Shown in pieces: positions 24,911-35,087 of a stretch of DNA of 64,000 nucleotides; the first letter of the stretch is position 1, and every line of letters starts with the position of its first letter. The translations under genes were made by a program, and so were the position numbers. The stretch covers positions 12,141,787 to 12,205,786 of the forward strand of contig NC_039514.1 in NCBI RefSeq assembly GCF_003672135.1. The letters are read 5' to 3'. The stretch comes from Ooceraea biroi (Eukaryota; Arthropoda; Insecta; Hymenoptera; Formicidae). The notes beneath the pieces are model-generated. The model was not told the origin of the DNA. It searched no databases and saw only the letters and a program-made list of their open reading frames with translations.

Positions 24911-26196
24911 TTGGGTCGTCCGGAAAGTTCGTGCCGATTTTGAAGGAAAATTCAAAGGCAACATTTTTTTATGTCGATAAATATTTATTGACTTATGTAT
25001 GCACCGTTTTGTTTCACAACCTTTGTCCATCTTTCACGTAACTGGAAGATTCCATTCTCCCAGAACTTCTTAGGTTTCTCGGCGAAAAACTCCTCAAGGT
25101 GGTTTTTTATGTCGATAAAAGAGTTAAAGTTCTTGCCGCTAAGAGAATTTTGCAAAGACCTAAATAAGTGAAAGTCTGAAGGTGCAATGTCTGGTGAATA
25201 CGGTGGGTGAGGTAGCACATCCCAGCCAAACTCCAACAATTTTTGTCGGATAGTCAAAGAAACATGAGGTCTGGCATTGTCCTGATGGAACACGACGTCC
25301 TTCCTATTAGCTAATTCTGGACGTTTTTCCTGAATCGCTGTCTTTAATTCGTCCAGTTGCGAGCAGTACTTATCTGCATTTATCATTTGGTTGTGTGGTA
25401 GGAGCTCATAATATAGGATTCCTTTCCAATCCCACCAGACACAGAGCATGACTTTTTTTGGATGAAGGCCGGCTTTCGGAGTGGTTAATGCTGGTTCATT
25501 TCGCTTACCCCAGGATCTTTTTCGTTCTACATTATTGTAAATGATCCATTTTTCGTCACCCGTCACTAATTGCTTCAAAAATGGTACGTTTTCGTTGCGT
25601 TTGTACAGCGAGTCGCAGATGGAAATGCGATCCATTAAATTTTTTCGGCCAAATTATGCGGAACCCATACATCATAGCGACTTACGTAACCAAGCTTCAC
25701 TACATGATCGTGGACAGTGGTTTTCGATATTTTCAGTATCTCTGCTAATTCACGTGTCGTGTAGCGCGGGTTATTCTCGATCAGTGTCTTGATTTGGTCA
25801 TCATCAGTAGTAGAGGGTCTACCCGAGCGTTCTTGGTCTTTAAGGTTAAAATCACCAGCTCTAAACTTAGCGAACCACTTACGTACGGTTCTTTCAGCTA
25901 AAGCGCCTTCTCCGTAAACAGAACATATCGAATTTGGTGCTTGTGAGGTATTTTTGCCTTTCCGGTAATAGAAAAGCATCAAGTGTCTAAAATATTCTTT
26001 GTTTTCTTCCATCTTCAAAAGAGTACAAAACTGACACGAATCAATTTATCTGAAACAACTTTTTTCCTAAAGATGCGTTGAAATGTCACCTTTAAGTATA
26101 TGTATATAAATCGTATGTTTTCAATAACATTGATATATTCAGACATGTTCCAACGCCATGTATTAAAAATCGGCACGAACTTTCCGGACGACCCAA
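24911..26196 (-). mobile_element. mariner transposon (third type, DD34D), nearly intact
   Basis: A 1286-bp element flanked by TA at 24909-24910 and 26197-26198. The inverted repeats start TTGGGTCGTCCGGAAAGTTC and match for about 31 bp, with the right end mirrored at 26166-26196. The outer TTGGGT is shared with the mariner at 606 but the rest differs, so the two are related yet distinct families. It ends about 105 bp before the DD41D element at 26303. Confidence 0.96.
24985..26018 (-). pseudogene. mariner transposase with one single-base frameshift
   Basis: The N-terminal part (about 127 codons from 26018; a second in-frame Met two codons later gives MEENKEYFRH, the usual mariner start) holds the helix-turn-helix region and the linker GDFNLKDQERSGRP. 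One A is missing from an A-run near 25638-25644 (GAAAAAATTTAATGG). This puts a TAA stop at 25635-25637, overlapping the ATG that continues the protein in the next frame. The second part is full and intact: TGDEKW (Asp near 25557), HQDNARPH (Asp near 25281) and SPDIAPSD (Asp near 25176), with 34 residues between the last two. It ends at 24985. All conserved motifs survive and I saw no other break. It is the youngest-looking transposase here, but as read it is not functional. A sequencing or assembly slip in the homopolymer is a real alternative. Confidence 0.93.
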
Positions 26197-26302
26197 TACT
26201 TATATAAGTGCAAAGAATTTATGGTATTGTGATCGCAATTTGCGACTCGCGCCCAGTTTCAGCTTTGGCAGAACACGATTCGTAATGTTGTATTATATTA
26301 TA

Positions 26303-26448
26303 CAGGGTGTTTCCTAAGTGCGCGGCAAAATTTCAGGAATAGATTCCTAATGCCTAGATAAGCAAAAAAAGGTATATCAACGTATGTCCGGCAATGATTA
26401 GTTTCTGAGTTATTACGATTTTTGTGACACAATTCTCACATCATCTTA
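26303..26448 (+). repeat. Left 146-bp inverted repeat of the DD41D element
   Basis: Pairs with 28291-28436 with about six mismatches. The transposase remnant begins downstream, at an ATG at 26568. Confidence 0.92.
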
Positions 26449-26567
26449 GAAGCCCGTTAGAAGGCATCAACGATCTTCTTCCAGTCATCGCTGGCCTATG
26501 TTTACGTTATCGCAGTGTTTTGTATCATCTAACGCGTCTCGCAACAACGATCGGAGTAAATATTGAA

Positions 26568-26608
26568 ATGTCTTTCATGTTTACAAACACTCTGGCGTAC
26601 GTATGTAA
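26568..26608 (+). pseudogene. N-terminal stub of the DD41D transposase
   Basis: An ATG at 26568 opens MSFMFTNT. To my memory this resembles the start of DD41D transposases found in ants. It runs only about 13 codons before the mariner inserted at 26611. The roughly 200 residues that should follow, including the first catalytic aspartate, are absent on the far side of the insertion. Confidence 0.5.
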
Positions 26609-26610
26609 TA

Positions 26611-27874
26611 TTAGGAGTGTGATTTAGTTTTCAGGGTTTTGCAACAGATGGCTGTAGTGTCGGTTTGTTCCAATAGCTGTTTCCGATAACTGTTGTTTCT
26701 TACAGTGTTGACATTATCCACGACATTTAGTAGCATTATAGCAATAGATGCAATAACAGTCGTGTTTGTATCATCGTAAAAATGCAACTTCCGAAACAGC
26801 ATTTTCGACATGCGTTGCTTTTGTTTTTTAATCAAAACAAAACTGCGGCTGACGGTTATAGAATTCTTGTGGAAACTTATGGTGATTCTGCCCCATCAAT
26901 TAAGACGTGTGAATACTGGTTTAGACGCTTTAAAAGTGGTCATACTGATATGAAGGACAAAGAACGCTCGGGACAACCAAGAAAGCTTGAAAATGCAGAT
27001 TTGCAAGCATTATTGCACGAAAATCCAACACAATCCACTTCAGAACTTGCCAGAGCATTAAATGTTGATCGTACAACAGTTACCAAACATTTACATGAAA
27101 TGGGAAAAATTCAGAAAGAAGGGAAATGGGTTCGACATGAATTATCGGAAAGTGCCATTGCGAACCGGTTGAACATTTGCATTTCGTTGATCGGCAGGCA
27201 AAAAAAGAAGAGTCTTTTGTCTCGGATTGTTACTGGGGATGAAAAGTGGATCTATTTTGATAATCCGAAACGCAGAAAATCATGGGTGGATCCAGGCGAA
27301 CCATCAGCATCCACTCCGAGACGCAATATTCACGGTTCAAAAGTAATGCTCCGTATTTGGTGGGATAGTGTACTATGAGCTGTTAAATTCGCATGAGACT
27401 GTCACGGCTGATCGTTATCGACACCAATTGTACAAGTTGAAGCAAGCATTGGACCAAAAACGACCAGCAATTGCGAGTAAACGACGGAAAGTGATTCTTC
27501 TTCGTGACAACGCTCGACCTCACGTTGCGTTATCAGTGAAACAAACACTATTAGAGCTTGAATGGCAAGTCTTACCGCACCCCGCGTATTCTCCGGACAT
27601 TGCTGCATGCGATTATTATTTGTTCCGGTCGATGCAACACGCTTTAGAGGATACACACTTTGATAATTTCGAAGAAGTGCGAAAATTGGTCGACGAATGG
27701 ATCAACTGAAAAGAAGAGTGATTTTATCGTGGTGGAATCCATCTCTTGCCAGAAAGATGGGAAAAAGTTATAGAAAACGAAGGAAAATATTTTGATTAAG
27801 GTATTCATTCATTATCATATTTAAATACATGCGTTTGAGCAAAAAAAACCCTCAAAACTAAATCACACCCCTAA
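26611..27874 (+). mobile_element. Second mariner family, copy 2, nested in the DD41D element
   Basis: A 1264-bp element flanked by TA at 26609-26610 and 27875-27876. Its left end is TTAGGAGTGTGATTTAG, and its right end is the mirror of TTAGGGGTGTGATTTAG. Nearly identical to copy 1 (5512-6777) and copy 3 (38636-39901). Since it interrupts the DD41D element it arrived later. Confidence 0.96.
26782..27799 (+). pseudogene. mariner transposase, copy 2, same lesions as copy 1
   Basis: Starts MQLPKQHFRHALLLFF at 26782. It keeps the three catalytic aspartates in GDEKW, RDNARPH and SPDIAACD. The frame breaks after the WWD codons near 27364-27368 at the same missing ~11 bp as copies 1 and 3. The same two in-frame TGA codons follow WIN near 27707-27721, and the tail GGIHLLPERWEKV remains readable to the TAA at 27797-27799. 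Its 1018-bp span equals that of the other two copies. A few private substitutions distinguish it (for example NQNKTAAD for NQKKTAAD, and DMKDKE for DVKDEE). Confidence 0.93.
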
Positions 27875-27876
27875 TA

Positions 27877-28293
27877 CATTGTCAAGATTTTTTGCAAAAT
27901 GAATTAATTGATTTTTTGGACATCGTACCACTAAGAGTTCGTCGAGAGATGCACTTTATCCATGATGGTGCTCCCGCACATTTTAGTCGCATTGCCCGCG
28001 AGCATCTCGATAGGATTTTTCCTGGTAGATGGATAGGTAGAGGTGGACCAATTGCTTGGCCTCCACGCTCACCAGATTTAAACCCATTGGACTTCTTTCT
28101 GTGGGGTTACGCAAAGTCCTTAGTGTATTCATCTGCAGTGGATGACGTAGAAACTCTCCGCGACCGAATCGTGGCAGCTTTTCAGACAATACGCACCGCG
28201 CCAGGAATTTGGGAACGTGTTCGCGGCTCAGTGAGACGACGAGCTGAAGCTTGTATTCAGACAGGAGGTGGACATCTTGAACATTTTCTCTAA
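27877..28293 (+). pseudogene. C-terminal part of a DD41D transposase
   Basis: An open frame resumes directly after the nested mariner (HCQDFLQNEL) and runs to a TAA at 28291-28293, the first bases of the right inverted repeat. It carries FIHDGAPAHFS (second catalytic Asp near 27964) and WPPRSPDLNPLDFFLWG (third Asp near 28090), with 41 residues between the aspartates, hence DD41D. The family transposase would be expected to have about 200 more residues before this, with the DNA-binding domain and first Asp; only a stub at 26568 remains. The fragment itself has no stop or frameshift, so the element may have moved in this deleted form with help from a complete relative. Confidence 0.9.
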
Positions 28294-28436
28294 GATGATG
28301 TGAGAATTGTGTCACAAAAATCGTAATAACTCAGGAACTAATCATTTTCGGACATATGTTGATATACCTTTTTTTTCTTATCTAGGCATTAGGAATCTAT
28401 TCCTGAAATTTTGCCGCGTACTTAGGAAACACCCTG
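28291..28436 (-). repeat. Right 146-bp inverted repeat of the DD41D element
   Basis: Mirror of 26303-26448. It contains the stop codon of the transposase remnant at its inner edge. Confidence 0.92.
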
Positions 28437-28438
28437 TA

Positions 28439-31109
28439 TGTTCCATATGTTCGGCTTATATAGGCGAGGCTAAACTCGCCCACAAAAAAGTTAATTATAT
28501 CCTATGCCATTAACCAAGTTACGCAATCTGCCTGACAGAACGGCATAAAGCGTTCTGAGGAAATCACCGTGACCGGACCAACGAATGGCGCGAATCCGCC
28601 AACGGTGGGGCCCGACGACGGCCGTTCCCCGCGGGGCTAATTACAGAGCCACGCTGTAATTAATCCGTTCCCGGACGACGGTGCACACCGTCCGACTCAT
28701 TGTCGGGATTCGTAGTCCCCTCTCCCCGCCTCGCTCTCGCTCTCCGCCGCTTCTGTCTTCGCGTGCACGCGCGCACCCCGGACCTTTTGTCGGCGCGGCA
28801 CGCATGAAAAGGGTTTTCGAGCGGGGGACGGGACACGGGCGGCGGAAAAGAGAGAGCGCGAGGGAACGCGCGAGGAAAAAAACTCGTGTACTCGCGGGGC
28901 CCAAAGGGTGCTCCCGCCTTTGATTCGAAATCGAGCCAGGAGCTCGCTGAAAGAGGATGAATGGACGAGGGAGGACGCTTAGCTCTCTTTTCTTTCTTCT
29001 TTTTTTTAACCTTCTCCTTCCGACCGTCCGAATCCTCTCCTCCCCGAAGCTCTACTCCCCGTTCTCCGACGGGAGTTGGGGGCTTACCCCTACTTCAGCG
29101 TATAAGTTCTCCGGTCCCCCTTTTGTCCTCCTGATGCAGAATCGGAAATTAGCTGCCTTCCAGCCATCGCTTTGTTTTCCCACCGCGCGGCCCCGCCCCA
29201 AAAAACTACTTATTACGCTAATTATACGCGATGTGCCCGCGCACGTCCGACCCCCTTGCCGCCCACCCGCCGGTCGCGCACCCTCGGGTACGCGCGCGTA
29301 TGTCGCGGTCCTTTTGTTCCGCGTTACGTCGCGCAATTTACCGCCAACTGTCGAACCGCGTGCCCGCGTGCCGATTAAATCCGATATTTAGACAGCGTGC
29401 TGGAAACACCGTGTTGATTCACGTCTCTTTTCTTCTTCTCTTCCGCCACATTCAACGTAGCCGCACGAGAAACGTGGCTCGTGACGAGACGCTGCACGCG
29501 ACGCATGCCCGAAAACCAAAGATGGTTCTCTCGACGAGCCAAAATGAAGGGAGACAACAGCGTACATTGTGCAAAATTATTGTGTATACCCAAAATTGCG
29601 CTTCGGACCTGATGTTTTACAAGAAAAAGATACAATAGACAAGTATATGTAATGACACATGTAACTATTAAGACGCATCTGCAGGGAGACCATTCGGTTC
29701 TTTCTTTTCTCCCGTGTCGTGTTGCTTTATCTTTGTAAGTTTTACTCGGCGAAAACCGTAAAATTATCCTTGGGCGATGTCGGTAACAAAGACGAATATC
29801 GGCTCTTTGAATGATTCATCGTTAATGTCGTCGCTTGCTAAACGTGGCGCAACGCCTCATTAGCTTTTACGCATTTTATTTCGCGTACCGTCGGCGACCT
29901 ATCATTTTGTCGCGGAATTAATTCGCGTGCTTTTAAGCGTGTATCGCGAGATGTGCCATAATGCGTCCGGCGATGTAATCACAACCCGGCGTGTAATCGT
30001 CGTGATGAGGGGGCTCGAGGATGAAGGACGAAAACGTCCGCGCGACACCCCCGTGATGGCCGCGACGGCATTAATTACTGTATTTAGGGATAATTATGAA
30101 CTGGCCCGTGCGCATTGTGCCGCTCGTCATCGCTCGCGCCGCCGCTTCTTCGTTGCACGCGCGCAAACGTGCTTATTTCGGCAGGGCAGAGAAAAAGAGA
30201 AAGAGAGTGAGAATAGAAGAGAGGAGAGGAGAAGAGAGGCCTGCAGGTATACGCAATCGCGTGTGCGTCGTCGGGGTGCGCGCACGCATAGGCGACGGAC
30301 GTAAGCAAAGCCGCAGATGCGGTCTTTGTGATGCTAATGCTCAGTTTACTAACAGCGCAACAGCGCACGGTGCCCTTGTGCACGCTGCGTCGGTGCGCGG
30401 GGTAGATGAAATCCGTGCCCTTGTTTCTCCCCGTGACGCGAGGTATCTGTTCCTTTTTTTCCTCACGCTATTCTCTCAGGGCACGGCGAGCTCGGGCCTC
30501 AATCGACGAACTGCGTTTCTGACGGGTCCTTTTTAAGCCATAAAGCAGCCGCACCTTTTTTCAGTCTCAGCTGGCTGGTGGTTAGTTGGACGTTTTTATT
30601 GACAGTCGCGATGAAACTCTCTTGTATCTTGCGCGACGCCCGGCGTTAGCTCGCGCGCAAAAATCGTGCGTTCCTTTTCGCTCAACGTCACTCCGGATGT
30701 TACATACGCGAGAACTCTGGTTGCGGCCGTCCACGAAACAAGATCCCGCGGGAGGAGGTGGGTCATGCGAGAGCTCTTGACGATGCGAACCGCGGTTCTT
30801 CTTTAAATATTGACGGAATGAGATAAACGTATAAATTACCAGCCACCTCCAGAGGAGAACCCTTCGGTGAGTGCCCCCCTCCCCCCCCCCCGTATCTTAC
30901 ACGGACGTTGATCTGACATCGCGTCGGTCCAGCTTGCCCAGCGTCAGAGAGGTACCAAGGTGCATAGTCTTGTTCACCTCTTTGATCCCCATCCTCCCTC
31001 CTCCCAGTGCTCGCGCTGCTCGTTGGCGAGCTGGCTTCCTCGAAATCCGGTATCAATTACCTCGTGTGACATACACGCAGTAACCGCCGCTGGGACGATT
31101 ATGAACGCG
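28439..31109. other. No gene recognised; CpG-rich non-coding DNA
   Basis: Open frames of 60-146 codons around 28.6-29.6 and 29.9-30.5 kb are Arg-rich and overlap on both strands. A C-run (C6 T C11) lies at 30874-30891. No conserved domain is visible. Confidence 0.5.
30874..30891 (+). repeat. Poly-C run
   Basis: Six C, one T, eleven C. Such runs are length-variable and error-prone in assemblies. Confidence 0.9.
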
Positions 31110-31113
31110 TTAA

Positions 31114-31830
31114 GGGGGGAGCCTGCTTTAGAACGCTGAAAATAAGGTATATTTTACGAATTGTTTTTGGAGAAACTATACAGCGGATCATTATAAAACT
31201 TTGATGCATTTATTAGTACATGTTTAAAGATACAAAAAATTATTTTTTGATTTGAATATATCGCTTGTAGAGGTCGTCCTGGAGAAATCAGTGCAGCCGC
31301 GTCGCCGGCATTGCAAATTGGTGAGCATTCTCCTGCCTCCAAATTTCGTCTAAACTGAAAAATTGAAATATCTTCTCGTTATTTATGAATTCCCATCGTC
31401 GATGAACCAAAGAGAGAAGAAAAAAGTTGAAAAGTGCCAAAATGGTGGAGCTTAGAACACAAAAGTACGATTTTTAGGCAAAGTTTTTGAACTTTTTCAT
31501 GCAAAAATAATTGTTTAACTTAATGTTTTTATGAATATTAAAAGTTTATCGACGATGGGAATTCATAAATAACAAGAAAATATTTCAATTTTTCAGTTTG
31601 GATGAAATTTGGAGGCAGGAGAATGCTCACGAATTTACAATGCCGGCTGCACTAAGATGCCTCCAGGACGACCTCTACAGGCGATATATTCAAATAAAAA
31701 AATAATTTTTTTATCTTTAAACATGTACTAATAAATGCATCAAAGTTTTATAAAGATCCGCTGTATAGTTTGTCCAAAAAAATTCGTAAAATTATACCTT
31801 ATTTTCAACGTTCTAAAGCAGGCTCCCCCC
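31114..31830. mobile_element. Foldback element (non-autonomous) in a TTAA site
   Basis: A 717-bp element made of two long inverted arms, 31114-31402 and 31549-31830, separated by a 146-bp AT-rich spacer. Both ends read GGGGGGAGCCTGC inward and are flanked by TTAA (31110-31113 and 31831-31834), a target duplication. The arms differ by scattered substitutions and small indels, so the insertion is not recent. There is no coding capacity beyond chance frames. TTAA targeting is typical of piggyBac and also reported for some Sola elements, but neither end matches a piggyBac end I can recall, so the superfamily is open. Confidence 0.85.
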
Positions 31831-32374
31831 TTAATGGTCCCGCGTCCCGGGACGCCCGTTACGCCGGGGGAGATGCTCGACAGACACCCACCGTGTAATT
31901 TGGCGTTATTTCACGTCCACCCGAACGCACGCACATATTATGTATCTATCGCGCTGTCGTAACCGTAGGAATCCTCGCGACGCTCTTTTATAGCGCACTC
32001 TCTTTCACGGTGCTTGCGTCGTACGCGAGGATCCACCTCCTTTCCGCAATCGGTAAATCTCGTCTCTGCGCCTTCTGATCGCGCGCGAATCACGTTTTAT
32101 TTCCAACACCAATCAGCTTTTCTGACAGATTTTTAGTTCAAGTTCATTATTTCATGTTTCTCTTTCGCGGTTAACGTCCTTGCTCGTTCACGTGGTGCTA
32201 ATGCATTCTGCAATACCCATCTGGCAAGGCACGTTCCCTCGTTTACATAGTTCCCCGCGCCTCACAACCGAGACGCATTACGAGGCGTCGGAACATACGT
32301 CATATCGCGATCGACGTGTCGACGAGCAAGTCGTGAGCATTCGTCAGCGAGCACGTTCTCTCCTGCTCGTAAAC

Positions 32375-32385
32375 GGGGGGGGGGG
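32375..32385 (+). repeat. Poly-G run
   Basis: Eleven consecutive G. Confidence 0.9.
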
Positions 32386-34117
32386 TCAAGGGCCCCGGCG
32401 AGGGGGCACCTCTAGGCGCGGAACGGTCTGGAGAACGGTCGAAGAATTTCGTGTAGCACCGTGATGGCGCGGCGTGTCCATCAGACGACGAGGTGCTAAG
32501 TACCCTCCGGCTGATGTTCGGTCAGCCGAGAAACTATTTCTGTTCCCGGTGGCAAAAAGGGCCCGGTGGGACGCGCGTAACACACGGGGCCCGGCACGAA
32601 GGCGAGGAACGCGGCCAACTCGAGCGACCAACAGGTGCTTTATACGCGACTGTCCACGGGCAAGAAGAATCGAGGAGAATCGACTGTCCCCGGGGCCCGA
32701 CCAGCAGCGTGACGCGGACACCTTCCGTGGTCTTCACGCGTGCGTAGGTACGCGAGTCCAGTCACGGTGACTGTGTGCCGACCTGTCGGCGAGAATCCGC
32801 GCGTGTTTCGGCCGTTTATCGGACGCGGAATACCTTTTGTCTTCCGCGGCGCCACGTTTGTGGCGAACGACGCGTTCGCGATCACGCGTAATCGTCTTGG
32901 ACAAAGTAATCCGGCAAAAAGTAGCTGATTATACTCTCGGACTTGGTCCCCTTTGGTTTCCTTTCTCTCCTCTCGTGACATATGTGAAGAACCTGGCGAT
33001 TTAGATGTCAGGAAATTCAGGAAATCTGGCAACTAAGTATCGATTATCTCATTGCCCTCATATGAAGGATTAAATTTGAAATATTTTTGATATCTTTTAA
33101 AATCCTGGGTTGAGTTATGTATCGAATCTTTTTCGAATTTGCTATGTTTAAATATTTGAAAAATAAAGTGAAAGATCACATGAAAATTAATTTGCATTGA
33201 ACAGAATTTTTAGAAAATTTATTTTATACTTGAAAAACAGAAATACGTGTGTTTTGAATGCAACTGGGATTAAAATTCCAGGATATTTCGAGATTAAATT
33301 GTTGAAAATATCGGGGGGAATATTCTTTAGTAAACTTTGTAAATGTTTCGATTTTACAATGTCAATATCTCTTTGCGGTATTTGAAGTATCGCGAGAGGC
33401 AGCGCATGTGGCGTGTGATAAATCAGACGCTTTTTCTTTTCATCCGACACTTAAGCTGGCATGTATTAACAGAACCAATCCAATTAGTTCGTAGCAAATG
33501 ATCCGACAACCTTCTCCTCGCCTTAACCATTAAGATCGCCTCGTTAATATGTTTCATAAATTGCCATGCATCCTTTCTGCCGTTGGCCGTTACTCGCAGT
33601 GTATCCAGATCATCGTACGCGAATCGCGGATTACCAGCGATGCTTCCTCCATAAATCTGCGTTTTGATTCCTTTCTTACTTCCGGCACAGTGATGCGGCA
33701 GTGGAAGCTTCTCGCGACCAGAAGCGGAGAGAGAAAGAGAGACTCGAGAGACAGAGAAGAAGCGAAATTGTCATGAGGATGTTGCCGTTGCCGAGGCGAG
33801 TCGGATTTAATCGAGGCATACGCTATTACTCCCGGTCGCATCGTGCTGGTACCAGGCGAGCTTCCTCGCCAGGTGTGCAGAAATCGCCGCAGCAACGACA
33901 CGGTGCGCGACCAGCATCACCAGTACCAGCCGACATCGGACCGGGCGGGAGCAGCAGCGGCTCGCTAACGACCCCGTAGAACACGAATGAAGGTAGACGA
34001 ACGGAGGGGACGGGTTAAACTCGGGCTTAAATATCAATCAGAGAGCGAGTGAGAACGCTGACGAGTGGTAGGGAGCGAGGTATCGACGCGGACAGAATAA
34101 GAGGAAGACAGAGAGAC

Positions 34118-34121
<4 letters not shown>

Positions 34122-34149
<28 letters not shown>
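34122..34149 (+). repeat. (AG)14 microsatellite
   Basis: Perfect AG repeat, extended to the left by GACA and GAGA units from about 34103. Confidence 0.95.
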
Positions 34150-34150
<1 letters not shown>

Positions 34151-34255
34151 TTGCCAGGAGGGGAGGTAAGAGAAAAAGAGAAAGATGCCCGACGGTAACA
34201 CAGAACCGGTGTGTGACTTGCACGCCCGTGTGCGTCGGGGCACCTCTTCGCGGGT

Positions 34256-34353
34256 GTTTAATTAGCAGCTCGGCAAACCAGACGCCATATACTCAGAACT
34301 CAATCAGATCCCTTCATAAGCGCACCTCGGCTTGGTCCTCGTGTGCATAATGC
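34256..34353 (+). repeat. Duplicated non-coding module, copy A
   Basis: About 98 bp matching 34989-35087 in the same orientation at roughly 85%. Two blocks are identical: GTTTAATTAGCAGCTCGG at the start and ACTCAGAACTCAATCAGATC in the middle. Both copies end GCATAATGC. TTAATTAG is a homeodomain-type core. There is no shared open frame. A duplicated cis-regulatory module is the likeliest reading, by inference. Confidence 0.85.
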
Positions 34354-34988
34354 ACCGCGCCGTGCGCTGCTCCACGCGCGGGCGACGGTCCCTCGCATCG
34401 GGCTGATGGGCTGCGTAGAGGAAAAAGGGAGATAAAGGGCTCGTGAAAATAATTGAAACCAGCTGCCACCGCGTGTTATATCGTATCGGTATGCGAAGCA
34501 TTCACTCTTATATCGAGCGGGATTAACACTTACACGACTCTGTCACGAGCATTTCTGTCCGTACATTTCCGATACCCGATAAAGGATATTTCAATCTCCT
34601 TAATTTTTATTCTCTTGATGGAATTCCTGACACGGATATCTAAATAAAAAGATTGACGTTGAAAATAAAATTACTGCAATATTCCTGCATTCAATGTAAC
34701 GATCGATAAGTCACCGTTCTAACGTTATAGATATTTAATCCGCATCATTCATACACGGCAGTATATTTAGTTACAATCCATATATGTCCAAGCTCCTTTC
34801 AGTTGTTATTATTATTATTTTGATATATATACATGCAGCTATATGTAAGCGGGATTACATAATTAGTGGAGAGAGCAAAGTTTGCGAAATTAACTTGAAA
34901 TATATTGCCCGGCGAACATATATCCAGTGTATCGTTGTTGTTTTCGCGCGCGGCAATACCGAGAAGACGAACGACGCTGCTCGCGGCT

Positions 34989-35087
34989 GTTTAATTAGCA
35001 GCTCGGCTAACCAGATGCCATTTACTCAGAACTCAATCAGATCCTTCATAAGTGCATCTCCCCGGCTCTCTCGTATGCATAATGCGC
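34989..35087 (+). repeat. Duplicated non-coding module, copy B
   Basis: Partner of 34256-34353, about 730 bp downstream. One base is deleted after the shared AATCAGATC, and the last third is more diverged. Confidence 0.85.

Larger units (their letters stand above)
26303..28436 (+). mobile_element. DD41D (rosa-like) Tc1/mariner element, internally deleted and interrupted
   Basis: Ends CAGGGTGTTTCC and its mirror GGAAACACCCTG, with TA at 26301-26302 and 28437-28438. The inverted repeats are unusually long, 146 bp each (26303-26448 and 28291-28436), and about 96% identical. Copy 2 of the second mariner family (26611-27874) sits inside. Without it and its TA duplication the element is only about 868 bp, too short for a full transposase gene, so the middle of the coding region was lost. 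CAGGGTG ends with a DD41D catalytic domain fit the rosa-type lineage of Tc1/mariner. Confidence 0.9.
31835..34255. other. No gene recognised
   Basis: A G11 run lies at 32375-32385. Overlapping GC-rich frames at 32.4-33.0 kb are composition-driven. AT-rich DNA at 33.0-33.4 kb. A GACA/GAGA microsatellite at 34103-34149. Confidence 0.5.
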
